A DNA stretch of 64,000 bases, taken from contig CAIVUX010000018.1 in NCBI GenBank assembly GCA_903909215.1, positions 33,952-97,951 of the forward strand, given 5' to 3'. Shown here in pieces: positions 49,017-58,540 of the stretch. Numbering within the stretch: the first letter of the stretch is position 1; each line of letters begins with the position of its first letter. The stretch is from an uncultured Ferrovum sp. GTDB taxonomy: Bacteria > Pseudomonadota > Gammaproteobacteria > Burkholderiales > Ferrovaceae. The position numbers and the translations under genes are program-made. The notes beneath the pieces are model-generated. The model was not told the origin of the DNA. It saw only the letters and a list, made by a program, of their open reading frames with translations, and ran no database searches.

Positions 49017-50435
49017 CTATTCCACGCGTTCGCCATGCAGCGCCAAATCCAAACCTTCGCGCTCTTCTTCTTCAGTAACCCGTAGTCCGATGACTATGTC
49101 GATCACTTTCAGAATAATCCAACTCATGACAAACCCGTATACCAAGGTTACCGAGACGCCCAGCAATTGGGTGGTGAAACTGCCATCAACGCCGCTGATT
49201 TCCTTAACGTTGAGAACACCAGTGAGCAACGCGCCCACAATCCCGCCGATACAGTGAACACCGAAAGCATCCAATGAATCGTCATAACCCAACATGTGTT
49301 TCAAACTGGTGGCTGCCCAGAAGCAGATAACCCCTGCCGCAATACCAATCACGAGTGCACCACTGGTGTCTACAAAACCAGAGGCTGGGGTAATGGCCAC
49401 CAAACCAGCCACAGCACCCGATGCGATACCCAATACGCTGGGCTTGCCCTTAAACATCCACTCGGCAAACATCCAGGACAGAGCAGCAGCAGCTGTTGCA
49501 ACTTGGGTCACGACCATGGCCATACCGGCACGACCATCAGCCGCTACAGCGGAACCGGCGTTGAAACCGAACCAGCCCACCCACAACAGTGATGCACCCA
49601 CTAAAGTCAGCACCAAGTTGTGCGGTGCCATGGGTTCTTTGCCGTAGCCCACACGTTTGCCCATAACCAGGCAAGCGGCCAGCCCTGCAATACCCGCATT
49701 GATATGCACTACAGTACCGCCGGCAAAATCCAACACGCCTTTAGCCGCCAACCAACCGCTGGGTTCCCACACCCAGTGGGCGATGGGCGAATACACCGCC
49801 AGTGACCATACCGCCATAAAAATCATCATGGCAGAAAACTTCATACGATCGGCAAAAGCACCGGCAATCAACGCTGGGGTGATAATGGCAAACGTCATTT
49901 GGAACATCATGTAAACGGACTCAGGAATGTTGGTGGCAATATGCGACACCATCACTTTCTTGGCTTCGTTTTGATACAGCATGCCATGCAGCAAGAATCG
50001 ACTCATATTGCCCAGGTATTCCGAGCCCGGCATAAAGGCCAAGCTGTATCCTGCAACAACCCAGAGTACGGTAACCAGCGCACAAATTGCGAAACTTTGC
50101 ATCAGTGTGGCCAGTACGTTTTTCTTGCGAACCATACCGCCGTAGAACAGCGCCAGACCAGGAATGGTCATCAGCAGCACCAAGGCGGTGGAGGTCAACA
50201 TCCAAGCCGTATCACCGGAATTAATTTTATCGGTGCCCACCAAAAAAGGCGCGGTGGGTGCTGGAGGTGCTGCATCTGCGGCCGGTGCAGCCGCTGTGGG
50301 AGCAGCAGGGGCTGCCGCTGCAGCAGGAGCCGCAGCAGGTGCGGCTGGTTTGTCATCGGCTAACGCTTGACCCGCTCCGATAGACAAGGCCAGTGCAAAC
50401 ATTGCAGCTTTAAGGGTGTTCATTAATGTCTTCAT
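49017..50435 (-). CDS. amtB: Ammonium transporter AmtB
   Basis: This trimeric inner-membrane channel takes up ammonium. The 472-residue precursor, from the ATG at 50435 with a GGGAG site, has a signal peptide, an Ala/Pro-rich linker (about 30-70), and the Amt core: NSGDTAWMLTSTALVLLMTIPGLALFYGGMVRKKNV (shortened here), SEYLGNM, and a DDSLDAFGVHCIGGIVGALLTG region with the conserved histidine. The C-terminal tail can bind GlnK. It is encoded 10 bp after glnK. Confidence 0.95.
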   Translation of the reverse strand: MKTLMNTLKAAMFALALSIGAGQALADDKPAAPAAAPAAAAAPAAPTAAAPAADAAPPAPTAPFLVGTDKINSGDTAWMLTSTALVLLMTIPGLALFYGGMVRKKNVLATLMQSFAICALVTVLWVVAGYSLAFMPGSEYLGNMSRFLLHGMLYQNEAKKVMVSHIATNIPESVYMMFQMTFAIITPALIAGAFADRMKFSAMMIFMAVWSLAVYSPIAHWVWEPSGWLAAKGVLDFAGGTVVHINAGIAGLAACLVMGKRVGYGKEPMAPHNLVLTLVGASLLWVGWFGFNAGSAVAADGRAGMAMVVTQVATAAAALSWMFAEWMFKGKPSVLGIASGAVAGLVAITPASGFVDTSGALVIGIAAGVICFWAATSLKHMLGYDDSLDAFGVHCIGGIVGALLTGVLNVKEISGVDGSFTTQLLGVSVTLVYGFVMSWIILKVIDIVIGLRVTEEEEREGLDLALHGERVE

Positions 50436-50445
50436 GGCGGCTCCC

Positions 50446-50814
<369 letters not shown>

Positions 50815-52068
50815 TTAGAACTTGTAGACACCTTCGATGGCCACGGTCGCCAATGTTTTGTTGAGAACGCCGTCCGATGCTGCAAAAGTACCCACTTTGG
50901 CTTGCGAGCCACTAATTTCACCGCGCAATTCAAAGTTCTTTACAGGGGCATAACCCACGGTTGCGGTCGCTACATTCACGTAATTTGCACCTATGACCCC
51001 TGTGGCAGCACCCGATTCATCATTGAATTTCTCTATACGGAATGATGTACGGTACTTCTCGTTGATCTGGTAGTTAAGGTAAGCCGTTACGTCCCAGTAC
51101 TGAGCGGAACCATTAATACCAAATACTTTTTCTTGTGACACATGGTCAAAATTAATAATGAAAGTTAAGGCTGGGGTTAGATTGCTGGTTAGAATAAAAT
51201 CTTCTTGAGTACGATTGCCGCTTACACCATTTAGCGTAGGAATCATCGAGGGTTGCGTCGCTGTTGATGGGGTTGTGGCAGGAGTCGGCATTGACTCAGC
51301 TCCGGCATAAACAACCATGGCAATGGTGGTGTCTTTGGTAAGAGAGGTGCTCAAACCCAATTCAGCAGTTTTGGAGCTGTTCATATCCGTGACTTGGTCC
51401 CAACCATTGCTAATGCCAAGGGTTAGGTTGGTGGTATCGGAAATGGCATTTACAGCACGCAGACCAGTTAAGGTGTAGGGTACTTTTCCAGTGAGGATAT
51501 TATGGGTAATGTTGGTATTGGCAGTGGGGTCGATCACTTCAACCCCAGAGAGCGCCACAAATTTACCTGCCATCACAGTCCAAGTACCTTTGGCATACTG
51601 AATATAACCTTGGGTCACATCAAAATTACCGCCAGACCCTGCGGTTGTTGCTGTGCTCGATGAGCTGCAGCCACCGTATGAACAATAGATACCCGCATCA
51701 CGCCCTGCGGTTAGGTTCAGTAAACCGCCGAAACCTTCTTTGGAAGTGCTGGATATGGTGATACCTACTTGATGCAATGCAAATGAGTTCTTATCAATAT
51801 CAAATACTTGCACATTGGCATTGGGTGTGCGGTTATGGCCGATGTAGCTCGCATCCACATATCCCTTCACATCAATACTGGAATTGCCCAGAATATCCGA
51901 TAGGGTAGGACCTTTGGGTGCAGCGGGTGCGGCAGCGGCAGGTGCTGCGGCAGGTGCTGCGGCAGGGGCTGCGGCAGGGGCCGCGGCATCGTCGGCCATG
52001 GCGCTGACAGAAGACATCAGGGCTAAGGTGGCGGCTACGGCTAGAGTACTTCGATGAATATGTTTCAT
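50815..52068 (-). CDS. Predicted outer-membrane porin (beta-barrel) of the ammonium operon
   Basis: The 417-residue precursor has a signal peptide (ending near AMADD), then a low-complexity Ala/Pro linker (about 26-50). It is followed by a barrel with strand-like segments (GYVDASYIGHN, YIQYAKGTWTVMAGKFV, FELRGEISGSQ) and a terminal VYKF, the C-terminal aromatic signal for outer-membrane insertion. It resembles the BBP2/Gcw_chp-type porins commonly found before glnK-amtB in betaproteobacteria. Being first in an NtrC-controlled operon suggests it helps nitrogen compounds enter the periplasm; the substrate is unknown. Confidence 0.8.
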   Translation of the reverse strand: MKHIHRSTLAVAATLALMSSVSAMADDAAAPAAAPAAAPAAAPAAAAPAAPKGPTLSDILGNSSIDVKGYVDASYIGHNRTPNANVQVFDIDKNSFALHQVGITISSTSKEGFGGLLNLTAGRDAGIYCSYGGCSSSSTATTAGSGGNFDVTQGYIQYAKGTWTVMAGKFVALSGVEVIDPTANTNITHNILTGKVPYTLTGLRAVNAISDTTNLTLGISNGWDQVTDMNSSKTAELGLSTSLTKDTTIAMVVYAGAESMPTPATTPSTATQPSMIPTLNGVSGNRTQEDFILTSNLTPALTFIINFDHVSQEKVFGINGSAQYWDVTAYLNYQINEKYRTSFRIEKFNDESGAATGVIGANYVNVATATVGYAPVKNFELRGEISGSQAKVGTFAASDGVLNKTLATVAIEGVYKF

Positions 52069-52152
52069 TTGCGATTTCTCCCTTTCAAGGTTGTGCTGAT
52101 TTTAAAAATGGCATGACATAAAAATAAAACCAATTTCTGCAACACAACATAA

Positions 52153-52167
52153 GCAGGACTCGTGCCA
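52153..52167 (-). promoter_or_regulatory. Sigma-54 promoter of porin-glnK-amtB
   Basis: On the minus strand TGGCACGAGTCCTGC matches the sigma-54 consensus, with exact GG...GC spacing and one mismatch in the -12 box. It lies 84 bp before the porin ATG. This is the same promoter class as at glnA. Confidence 0.88.
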
Positions 52168-52239
52168 GATATTGAATATGATGTTTTTGAAAGTTTTTAG
52201 GAAATTATCTGGGTAAAATAGACCTTATTCTGATTTTAT

Positions 52240-52256
52240 CGCACCAATTTAGTGCG
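52240..52256. promoter_or_regulatory. NtrC site upstream of porin-glnK-amtB
   Basis: CGCACCAATTTAGTGCG has the GCAC-N7-GTGC form and lies about 80 bp upstream of the -24 element. A second, weaker half-site (TGCACC) is visible near 52284. The site is between the divergent porin and ubiK genes. Confidence 0.82.
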
Positions 52257-52312
52257 TTTAAAGCCCATTTTTTTCTGTGATAGTGCACCCCTAACCCCAT
52301 AAGGATTAATCC

Positions 52313-52546
52313 ATGAGCACCCAAACCATCATCGACGACTTATCCAACCGTTTATCGGAACTGATCGCCAAAACCCCCGCCGCAGATATTAAAAAGAATA
52401 CCCACGCTCTGCTGTCGGGCCTGTTTGTCAAAATGGATTTGGTGACGCGAGAAGAGTTTGATGTTCAGACGGCCGTGTTGGCGCGTACGCGAGCAAAGCT
52501 CGTTGAACTGGAAGAGCGGGTGACCTTGCTGGAAAAAAAGGGTTAG
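52313..52546 (+). CDS. ubiK: Ubiquinone biosynthesis accessory factor UbiK
   Basis: The 77-residue BMFP/DUF526 protein has an N-terminal amphipathic segment and a coiled coil (ARTRAKLVELEERVTLLEKKG). The KTPAADIKKN and FVKMDLVTREEFDVQTAVL segments are typical of UbiK/YqiC, which assists the aerobic ubiquinone pathway with UbiJ. AAGGA precedes the ATG at 52313. In related genomes it often neighbours amtB and comM; here the efflux operon separates it from comM. Confidence 0.92.
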   Translation: MSTQTIIDDLSNRLSELIAKTPAADIKKNTHALLSGLFVKMDLVTREEFDVQTAVLARTRAKLVELEERVTLLEKKG

Positions 52547-54009
52547 TGGACGGTAGCCGGCTTGTTCCACCAACCGCCACCCAATGCTTGATAAAGGGCT
52601 GCAGTGTCCATAAACCGGTTTACCTTGGCCTGAATTAAGGCTAAGGATGCTTGTTGATAATTCTGCTGCGCCCCAATCACCGCCAAGTAGCTCACCGAAC
52701 CCAGCTTTTCTGATGCAGTGGTAATGTCCAGACCCTCTGCAGCAGCGCGCTCGGCAGCCCATTGTGCCTCCACGGACTGAGCGTCAAATTCCAGGGCCCG
52801 TAAGGTATCCGCCACATTCTGACAGGCGGCCAAGACCGTGGCGCGATATTGCGCCGCAGACTGGTCGTAAGCCGCCATGGCACCACGCCGGCGCGCCATA
52901 AGCGTGCCGCCATCAAACAGCGTTTGCGTAATGCCCCCCGTGGCCGCCCAGAACGCATTTCCTGTGGAGAGGGCGTTAGAGATCTGTGTGGATACCCCGC
53001 CCATGGCCCCGGTTATGGAAAACTGTGGCAACAGGTTGGCCGTGGCCACACCAATGTCAGCGCTGGCGGCATGCAGCGCCTCTTCCGCCGCACGCACATC
53101 AGGGCGTTGCTCGACCAATTGCGCCGGCAAGCTTACGGGTAATTCGGCAGGCAATGTAAGCGAAGCCAACTCAAAGGTTTCTATGGGTTCTTGCTGTGGA
53201 AACTCACCCGCCAAAGCCGTGATTAAATCCCGCTGCTGTGCCAAGGCTTTTTGCAACAGCGGCAATTGGGCGCGGGTTTGTGCCAGAGCCGCTTCTTGCA
53301 TTACCACATCAGAGAAGGCAATGGCGCCCAAATCAAACTGCTTATGGTAAAGCGCCGCCTGCTCGCTCTGCAGCGACACCTGTTGTTGTATGGATTGCAA
53401 TTGCGCGCGCAGTGAGGCTTCTTGTAAGGCTGCCACCACCACGTTAGAGGCCAAGGTTAAGTAGGTAGCTTCCAGCTGAAAACGTTGTACATCAGCCTGC
53501 GCCTGTGCCGACTCTACGGCGCGCCGGTTAAGCCCAAACACATCAGGGGCATAGGAAATGGACAGTTGTGGTGTATAAAGATTGAACTGCTGCACAGGGT
53601 TACTCAGAGTGGGAGATAACGTACCCGAATTGCGCTGACGACTGGCCGCCATGTTGGCCTGCAATGTGGGGAAATAAAACCCTTGTTGCGCAGAAACGCC
53701 TTCCTCAGCCTGACGCAGCGCCGCTTGCGCCGCCGCAAGGGTGGGGTTATTTTTCAGGGAGCGCTCCACCAAGGCATTCAATGCAGGTGAATGAAACAAG
53801 GTCCACCAGGCAACGGGAATATCCATGCTGGCCACAAAGCGTTGCGACTCACCTCCAGCCGTGGCCGAAGAAATTGTTTTCTCGGGCAAAGCCTCACGGC
53901 TGTAGGTGGTGGCCTCGGGCGCTTTGGGTTTAACCCAATCCGGCCCCATGGCGCAACCGGCCAGCACCAGCGCTGTCATGGCCACAGAAATGCGATAGGG
54001 CATCTTCAT
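52543..54009 (-). CDS. Outer-membrane efflux lipoprotein (RND, NodT/CzcC-like)
   Basis: The 488-residue protein has a lipobox LAGC (C19) and two outer-membrane-factor repeats of the TolC/NodT type (ALNALVERSLKNNPTLAAAQAALRQAEEGV and, after a middle loop, PDVRAAEEALHAASADIGVATANLLPQFSI, both shortened here). Its ATG overlaps the stop of the inner pump gene, so the three subunits are co-expressed. It would form the outer-membrane exit duct. It converges with ubiK, with a 4-bp overlap. Confidence 0.9.
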   Translation of the reverse strand: MKMPYRISVAMTALVLAGCAMGPDWVKPKAPEATTYSREALPEKTISSATAGGESQRFVASMDIPVAWWTLFHSPALNALVERSLKNNPTLAAAQAALRQAEEGVSAQQGFYFPTLQANMAASRQRNSGTLSPTLSNPVQQFNLYTPQLSISYAPDVFGLNRRAVESAQAQADVQRFQLEATYLTLASNVVVAALQEASLRAQLQSIQQQVSLQSEQAALYHKQFDLGAIAFSDVVMQEAALAQTRAQLPLLQKALAQQRDLITALAGEFPQQEPIETFELASLTLPAELPVSLPAQLVEQRPDVRAAEEALHAASADIGVATANLLPQFSITGAMGGVSTQISNALSTGNAFWAATGGITQTLFDGGTLMARRRGAMAAYDQSAAQYRATVLAACQNVADTLRALEFDAQSVEAQWAAERAAAEGLDITTASEKLGSVSYLAVIGAQQNYQQASLALIQAKVNRFMDTAALYQALGGGWWNKPATVH

Positions 54010-57000
54010 GATTGAGGGGTCTCGGCTTCCAACGCACTGGCGGTCATAGACGCTTTTGCTTTTTCTGAGAACATCATAATGATGACCGGCATAATCACCA
54101 AAATCAGCACCGGTGCCAACAAAATGCCACCCATGACCACCAACGCCAATGGTCGCTGCACCTGCGACCCAATACCGGTAGAAATCGCGGCGGGGAAAAG
54201 CCCTAAGAAAGAAGCCAAGCAGGTCATCACCATGGGCCGCATACGAATCTCGCAGGCGGTCAGCATCGCTTGCATGGCAACCAGTCCATCTCCCAATAAA
54301 CGGTTAAAAGCAGACAGCAGAATAATCCCTTCCATGGCCGCAATACCAAACAAGGCAATAAAGCCGATCGCCGCCGAAACACTAAAGGGGGTGCCGGTTA
54401 TAAACAATGAGAACACGCCACCCAACAAAGCCATGGGCATTACGCTCATGGCCAGCCCCGTATCCACCAGAGAGCCGAAATTAAGGTAGAGCAAAGCCAT
54501 GATCAGCAACAAGCTGATGGGCACAATAATCGACAGCCGGGAGAGCGCATCTTTTAATTCACCAAATTCACCGTTCCATTCCAAACGATAGCCACCGGGC
54601 AACTTCACTTGTTCGGCAATTTTTTTCTGGGCTTCTTGTACCGCACCTCCCAAATCACGCCCCCGCACGCTAAAGCGAATGGGAATATAGCGTGCCTGAC
54701 CTTCGCGATAAATAAAAGCCGCGCCTGATATAAGGTGAATATTGGCCACATCCGCCAAGGGAATTTGCGTCACTCCATTGCCGTCAGGACGCGGTGCGCC
54801 AATGGTCATGCGGGCGATGGTGTCAAAGCTCTTACGGTATTCGGGGGCCAAACGGACCACCATGGGGAAATGACGATCGCTACTCTCTTCGTAAATATCG
54901 CCCACCGCCTGGCCGCCAATAGCCGCTTGCACGGTGGTATTAATATCCCCTGGCGCCAAGCCATAGCGTGCCGCACGCGCACGGTCCACCTCAATTTTAA
55001 CCGCCGGTTGGCCTAGGGACGAGAACACTGCCAAATCAGCAATGCCCGGCACAGTCTCCATAACTTTCTTAATTTGATGCGCAGTTTTTTCTAAGGTTTC
55101 CAAATCATTACCAAACAACTTAATGGAGTTGGCGCCCTTGACGCCGGACATGGCTTCGGCCACGTTGTCTTCAATATTTTGTGAAAAATTAAATTCAATC
55201 CCCGGAAACTCATCTTGTAATTTTTTACTAATATCATCCGTGAGTATATTTTTGGTAACGCCACGCGGCCATTCGCTGGCGGGCTTTAAGGGCACGTAAA
55301 ACTCAGCATTAAAGAAGCCCGTTGAATCGGTGCCATCATCAGGGCGGCCATTTTGCGAAATAGCAGACACCACTTCAGGATATTCGCGGATGCGATTGCG
55401 AATACGATTAACGTATTGATTGCCTTCTTTCAAGGATATGGATCCCGGCATCGTCGCACGAATCCACAAATTGCCTTCTTCCAGCTTGGGCAAAAATTCA
55501 GAACCCAAATTCATGCCGCAAAAAATAGCCAGTAACAGCACGCCTGCCCCTGCTGTTAGGGTGCGCTGCGGATTCTCTAAGGCCAGTTTCACCAAAGGCG
55601 TATAGACACGACGCAGGTAGCGCACTGCCACTGTTTCAATTTCAGAAGTTTGAGCAGGCAATAAAATGGCAGCCAAGGCGGGTGACACCGTAAAGGTGGC
55701 CAACAAACCACCGGCAATGGCGTAGGCGTAAGTATTGGCCATGGGGCCAAAAATATGGCCCTCTACACCAGACAATGTGAAGAGGGGAATAAAGCCTGCA
55801 ATAATAATCGCCGCAGAGAAGAAGATGGCGCGGTTCACTTCGCTGGCAGAATTGGCAATTTCAGCCAACTTGCCACGCAAATCCGTGCGCGTGCGCACAC
55901 GGTGCAATTCGGTATCCACGGAGTAGCGCATAGAGCGCGGCTCAGAGAGGTGACGGAAAATGTTTTCCACCATGATCACAGTGGAATCCACAATCAGGCC
56001 AAAGTCGATGGCCCCCACAGACAACAAGTTACCCGACTCGCCGCGCATGTAAAGTATGGTAATGGCGAAGAACAGTGCGAAGGGAATGGTGGCTGCCACA
56101 ATAATGGCACTGCGTAAATTACCCAAAAATAGCCATTGCACAAAGAAGATCAACACAATCCCCAGCACCATGTTGTGCAGCACGGTGTTGGTGGTGAGCT
56201 TAATGAGGTCGGTACGATCGTAAATACGTTCCATTTTAACGCCGGGCGGTAAGGTGCCGTCACTGTTCACCTTATCAATTTCAGCGCGCAATAATTCCAA
56301 TGTAGGCATTGATTGCGCGCCACGACGCATCAATACAATTCCTTCTACAATATCGTCATCCTGATTCATCCCGGCAATACCCAAGCGGGGGCGATTACCC
56401 ACCTTCACCTGCGCCACGTCCCCTATGGTGACCGGTATACCTTTAATACTGGTAATCATGGTGCCGCGCACGTCTTCCATGGAACGAATCAGACCCACAC
56501 CACGCACCACTGCAGCCTGTGGACCAATGTCTACGGTTTGACCACCCACATTGATGTTGCTGTTGTTGAGCGCTTGAATCACTTGCGGCAAGGTGACCCC
56601 ATACGAACTTAGGCGCCGCTGATCTAACTCTATTTCGTAGGTCTTGGTTTTACCACCCCAACCATTAATATCGATTACACCCGGCACGCTTTTAAAGCGG
56701 CGGTTGAGCGTCCAATCCTGCAGTGTTTTGAGATCGGTGACGGAATAGTTGGGAGGCCCCACCAAACGATAGCGATAAATTTCGCCAATCGGGCTCCAAG
56801 GCGATATACCTGGTTGCGCGCCATTGGGCAGCGGGGGCAATTGCGAAAGTCGGTTTATCACCCATTGCTCGGCTTGCTGATAGGTGAAATCGTAGGTGAA
56901 CTGCAGTTTGACATCCGACAGGCCAAACAATGAGATGGTGCGAATGGCTGTGACATTAGGAATGCCGGCCATTTGCACTTCAATGGGGATGGTGATGTAG

Positions 57001-57185
57001 CGTTCAATTTCTTCTGCGGACTGACCATCGCTTTGCGTGATGATGTCCACCAAGGGTGGTACTGGGTCGGGATAGGCCTCAATATTAAGGCGCTTAAAAC
57101 AAATCATCCCCACCACAAATGACAGCAGCAGCAAGCTGACAATTAAGCGGCGGCGCTTGAGGGAAAACGCAATGATGGCATTCAT
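54006..57185 (-). CDS. RND efflux pump, heavy-metal type (CzcA/CusA-like)
   Basis: This proton-driven inner-membrane exporter has 1059 residues with the RND layout of two sets of six transmembrane helices and large periplasmic loops. TM4 has DFGLIVDSTVIMVEN near residue 398, where the aspartates for proton transfer match the heavy-metal (HME) subfamily, as do the N-terminal YPDPVPPLVDI and the GVIDINGWGGKTKTYEI region. The metal cannot be assigned: no His/Met-rich segment is evident, and no metal regulator is adjacent. It may be recently acquired between ubiK and comM. Confidence 0.9.
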   Translation of the reverse strand: MNAIIAFSLKRRRLIVSLLLLSFVVGMICFKRLNIEAYPDPVPPLVDIITQSDGQSAEEIERYITIPIEVQMAGIPNVTAIRTISLFGLSDVKLQFTYDFTYQQAEQWVINRLSQLPPLPNGAQPGISPWSPIGEIYRYRLVGPPNYSVTDLKTLQDWTLNRRFKSVPGVIDINGWGGKTKTYEIELDQRRLSSYGVTLPQVIQALNNSNINVGGQTVDIGPQAAVVRGVGLIRSMEDVRGTMITSIKGIPVTIGDVAQVKVGNRPRLGIAGMNQDDDIVEGIVLMRRGAQSMPTLELLRAEIDKVNSDGTLPPGVKMERIYDRTDLIKLTTNTVLHNMVLGIVLIFFVQWLFLGNLRSAIIVAATIPFALFFAITILYMRGESGNLLSVGAIDFGLIVDSTVIMVENIFRHLSEPRSMRYSVDTELHRVRTRTDLRGKLAEIANSASEVNRAIFFSAAIIIAGFIPLFTLSGVEGHIFGPMANTYAYAIAGGLLATFTVSPALAAILLPAQTSEIETVAVRYLRRVYTPLVKLALENPQRTLTAGAGVLLLAIFCGMNLGSEFLPKLEEGNLWIRATMPGSISLKEGNQYVNRIRNRIREYPEVVSAISQNGRPDDGTDSTGFFNAEFYVPLKPASEWPRGVTKNILTDDISKKLQDEFPGIEFNFSQNIEDNVAEAMSGVKGANSIKLFGNDLETLEKTAHQIKKVMETVPGIADLAVFSSLGQPAVKIEVDRARAARYGLAPGDINTTVQAAIGGQAVGDIYEESSDRHFPMVVRLAPEYRKSFDTIARMTIGAPRPDGNGVTQIPLADVANIHLISGAAFIYREGQARYIPIRFSVRGRDLGGAVQEAQKKIAEQVKLPGGYRLEWNGEFGELKDALSRLSIIVPISLLLIMALLYLNFGSLVDTGLAMSVMPMALLGGVFSLFITGTPFSVSAAIGFIALFGIAAMEGIILLSAFNRLLGDGLVAMQAMLTACEIRMRPMVMTCLASFLGLFPAAISTGIGSQVQRPLALVVMGGILLAPVLILVIMPVIIMMFSEKAKASMTASALEAETPQS

Positions 57186-57197
57186 GTAACTCGAGCC

Positions 57198-58445
57198 TTA
57201 TTCGCCGCGCGCTGCGCGGTCGATGAAGAGGGTGCCGCTGGTGACAATTTTTTCACCTATGTTAAGCCCTGCCACTACTTCTAACATATTCCCCGAACGG
57301 CGGCCCACTGTGATATTGCGCAGACCGAGGGTACCGTTATCACCCGCCACCCACACGCGTGCCGTATCCCCTTCAAATACCACAGCGCTTTCAGGTACGC
57401 CCGGTGATTGTTTTTCATTACCGGTGATGATGCGAAAATTGGCAAACATCTCAGGCTTTAATGCACCATCGGCGTTACTGATTAGCGCGCGCAAGGCTAC
57501 ACGTCGGGTATTAACATCCACCACAGGTGCGATGGCCACAACTTTGGCGCTATAGACTTTGCCCGGCACGGCCAACACACGCACTTCCACCGGTGCGCCC
57601 ACTTTCATGTGTGGTGCATCCACTTCACGCACCTGAGCCATCAACCAAAGAGAAGAAATATCACCAATGGAAAATACCGGGTTGGCAGCGCCGGCTTGAA
57701 TGTATTGGCCTGGGCCCACCTGACGATCGGTGATGGTGCCGCTAATGGGAGCATTTACGGAAGCATGCGCACTTAAACCTACAGACGATTCCAGGGCATC
57801 AATATCACGCTCGGTTTTGCCTAAAATCTTAAGACGATTGCGTACCAAGGTAAGGGCGGTTTCTGCGGTTTTTAAATTGCCTTCTGCCGCGACCAAATCG
57901 CTGCGTGATTGCTCCCAATCGGCCAGCGAACCTGCCCGCGCATCAAACAAGCCATGCTTGCGACGTTCGTTCACTTGCGCTTGAGAAAATTGTGTTTTAG
58001 CCGTCATAAGGGTGGCACGAGCCGCAGCCAAATCATTGACGCCTTGGGCAAACTCTGTGGCTTCCACCACCATCAGTGATTGCCCGGCTTTTACCGTATC
58101 ACCCGGGTTTACCAATACTTGAATAACCCGCCCTGAAAAGGGAGAAAACACAGCGGTGGTTTTATCCCCATTTAAAGCAATTTTGCCTTCTGTCAGCTGC
58201 TCATCTTGAAAACTCATGGCCGTAACAGCCATCACCTTAAAGCTGGCCAACTGTTTGTCGGTGGGTTTAAAAGTATCGGCCGGTAAAGCCGCAACAGGAG
58301 GGGCAACCGGGGTGCTGATAGCACGGCTGATAACAAAACCCAATACCGCCAATACCAACACCCCACCCACCAGACTGAATAAGGTGCGGCGAGAGGGTCG
58401 GTATTTGCTTAAAAAAGCCATGGGTGGAAGACCCCATTGGGACAT
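57198..58445 (-). CDS. RND efflux membrane-fusion protein (CzcB-like)
   Basis: The 415-residue periplasmic adaptor has one N-terminal transmembrane anchor (LFSLVGGVLVLAVLGFVIS), then a barrel-sandwich/lipoyl-like part (AVFSPFSGRVIQVLVNPGDTVKAGQSL, shortened), a coiled-coil hairpin (about 130-210) and a beta-barrel domain (GSGTI-like VNAPISGTITDRQVGPGQYI). An AAGGAAA site precedes the ATG at 58445. It is the first gene of the three-gene efflux operon. Confidence 0.9.
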   Translation of the reverse strand: MSQWGLPPMAFLSKYRPSRRTLFSLVGGVLVLAVLGFVISRAISTPVAPPVAALPADTFKPTDKQLASFKVMAVTAMSFQDEQLTEGKIALNGDKTTAVFSPFSGRVIQVLVNPGDTVKAGQSLMVVEATEFAQGVNDLAAARATLMTAKTQFSQAQVNERRKHGLFDARAGSLADWEQSRSDLVAAEGNLKTAETALTLVRNRLKILGKTERDIDALESSVGLSAHASVNAPISGTITDRQVGPGQYIQAGAANPVFSIGDISSLWLMAQVREVDAPHMKVGAPVEVRVLAVPGKVYSAKVVAIAPVVDVNTRRVALRALISNADGALKPEMFANFRIITGNEKQSPGVPESAVVFEGDTARVWVAGDNGTLGLRNITVGRRSGNMLEVVAGLNIGEKIVTSGTLFIDRAARGE

Positions 58446-58540
58446 GTTATTTCCTTGAAATCATTTAAGAATAGCACTTTGGAGGCGCAGTTTGCCATAG
58501 CAGACATGACAAATCTATGACAGAACGGATACAAATGCGT

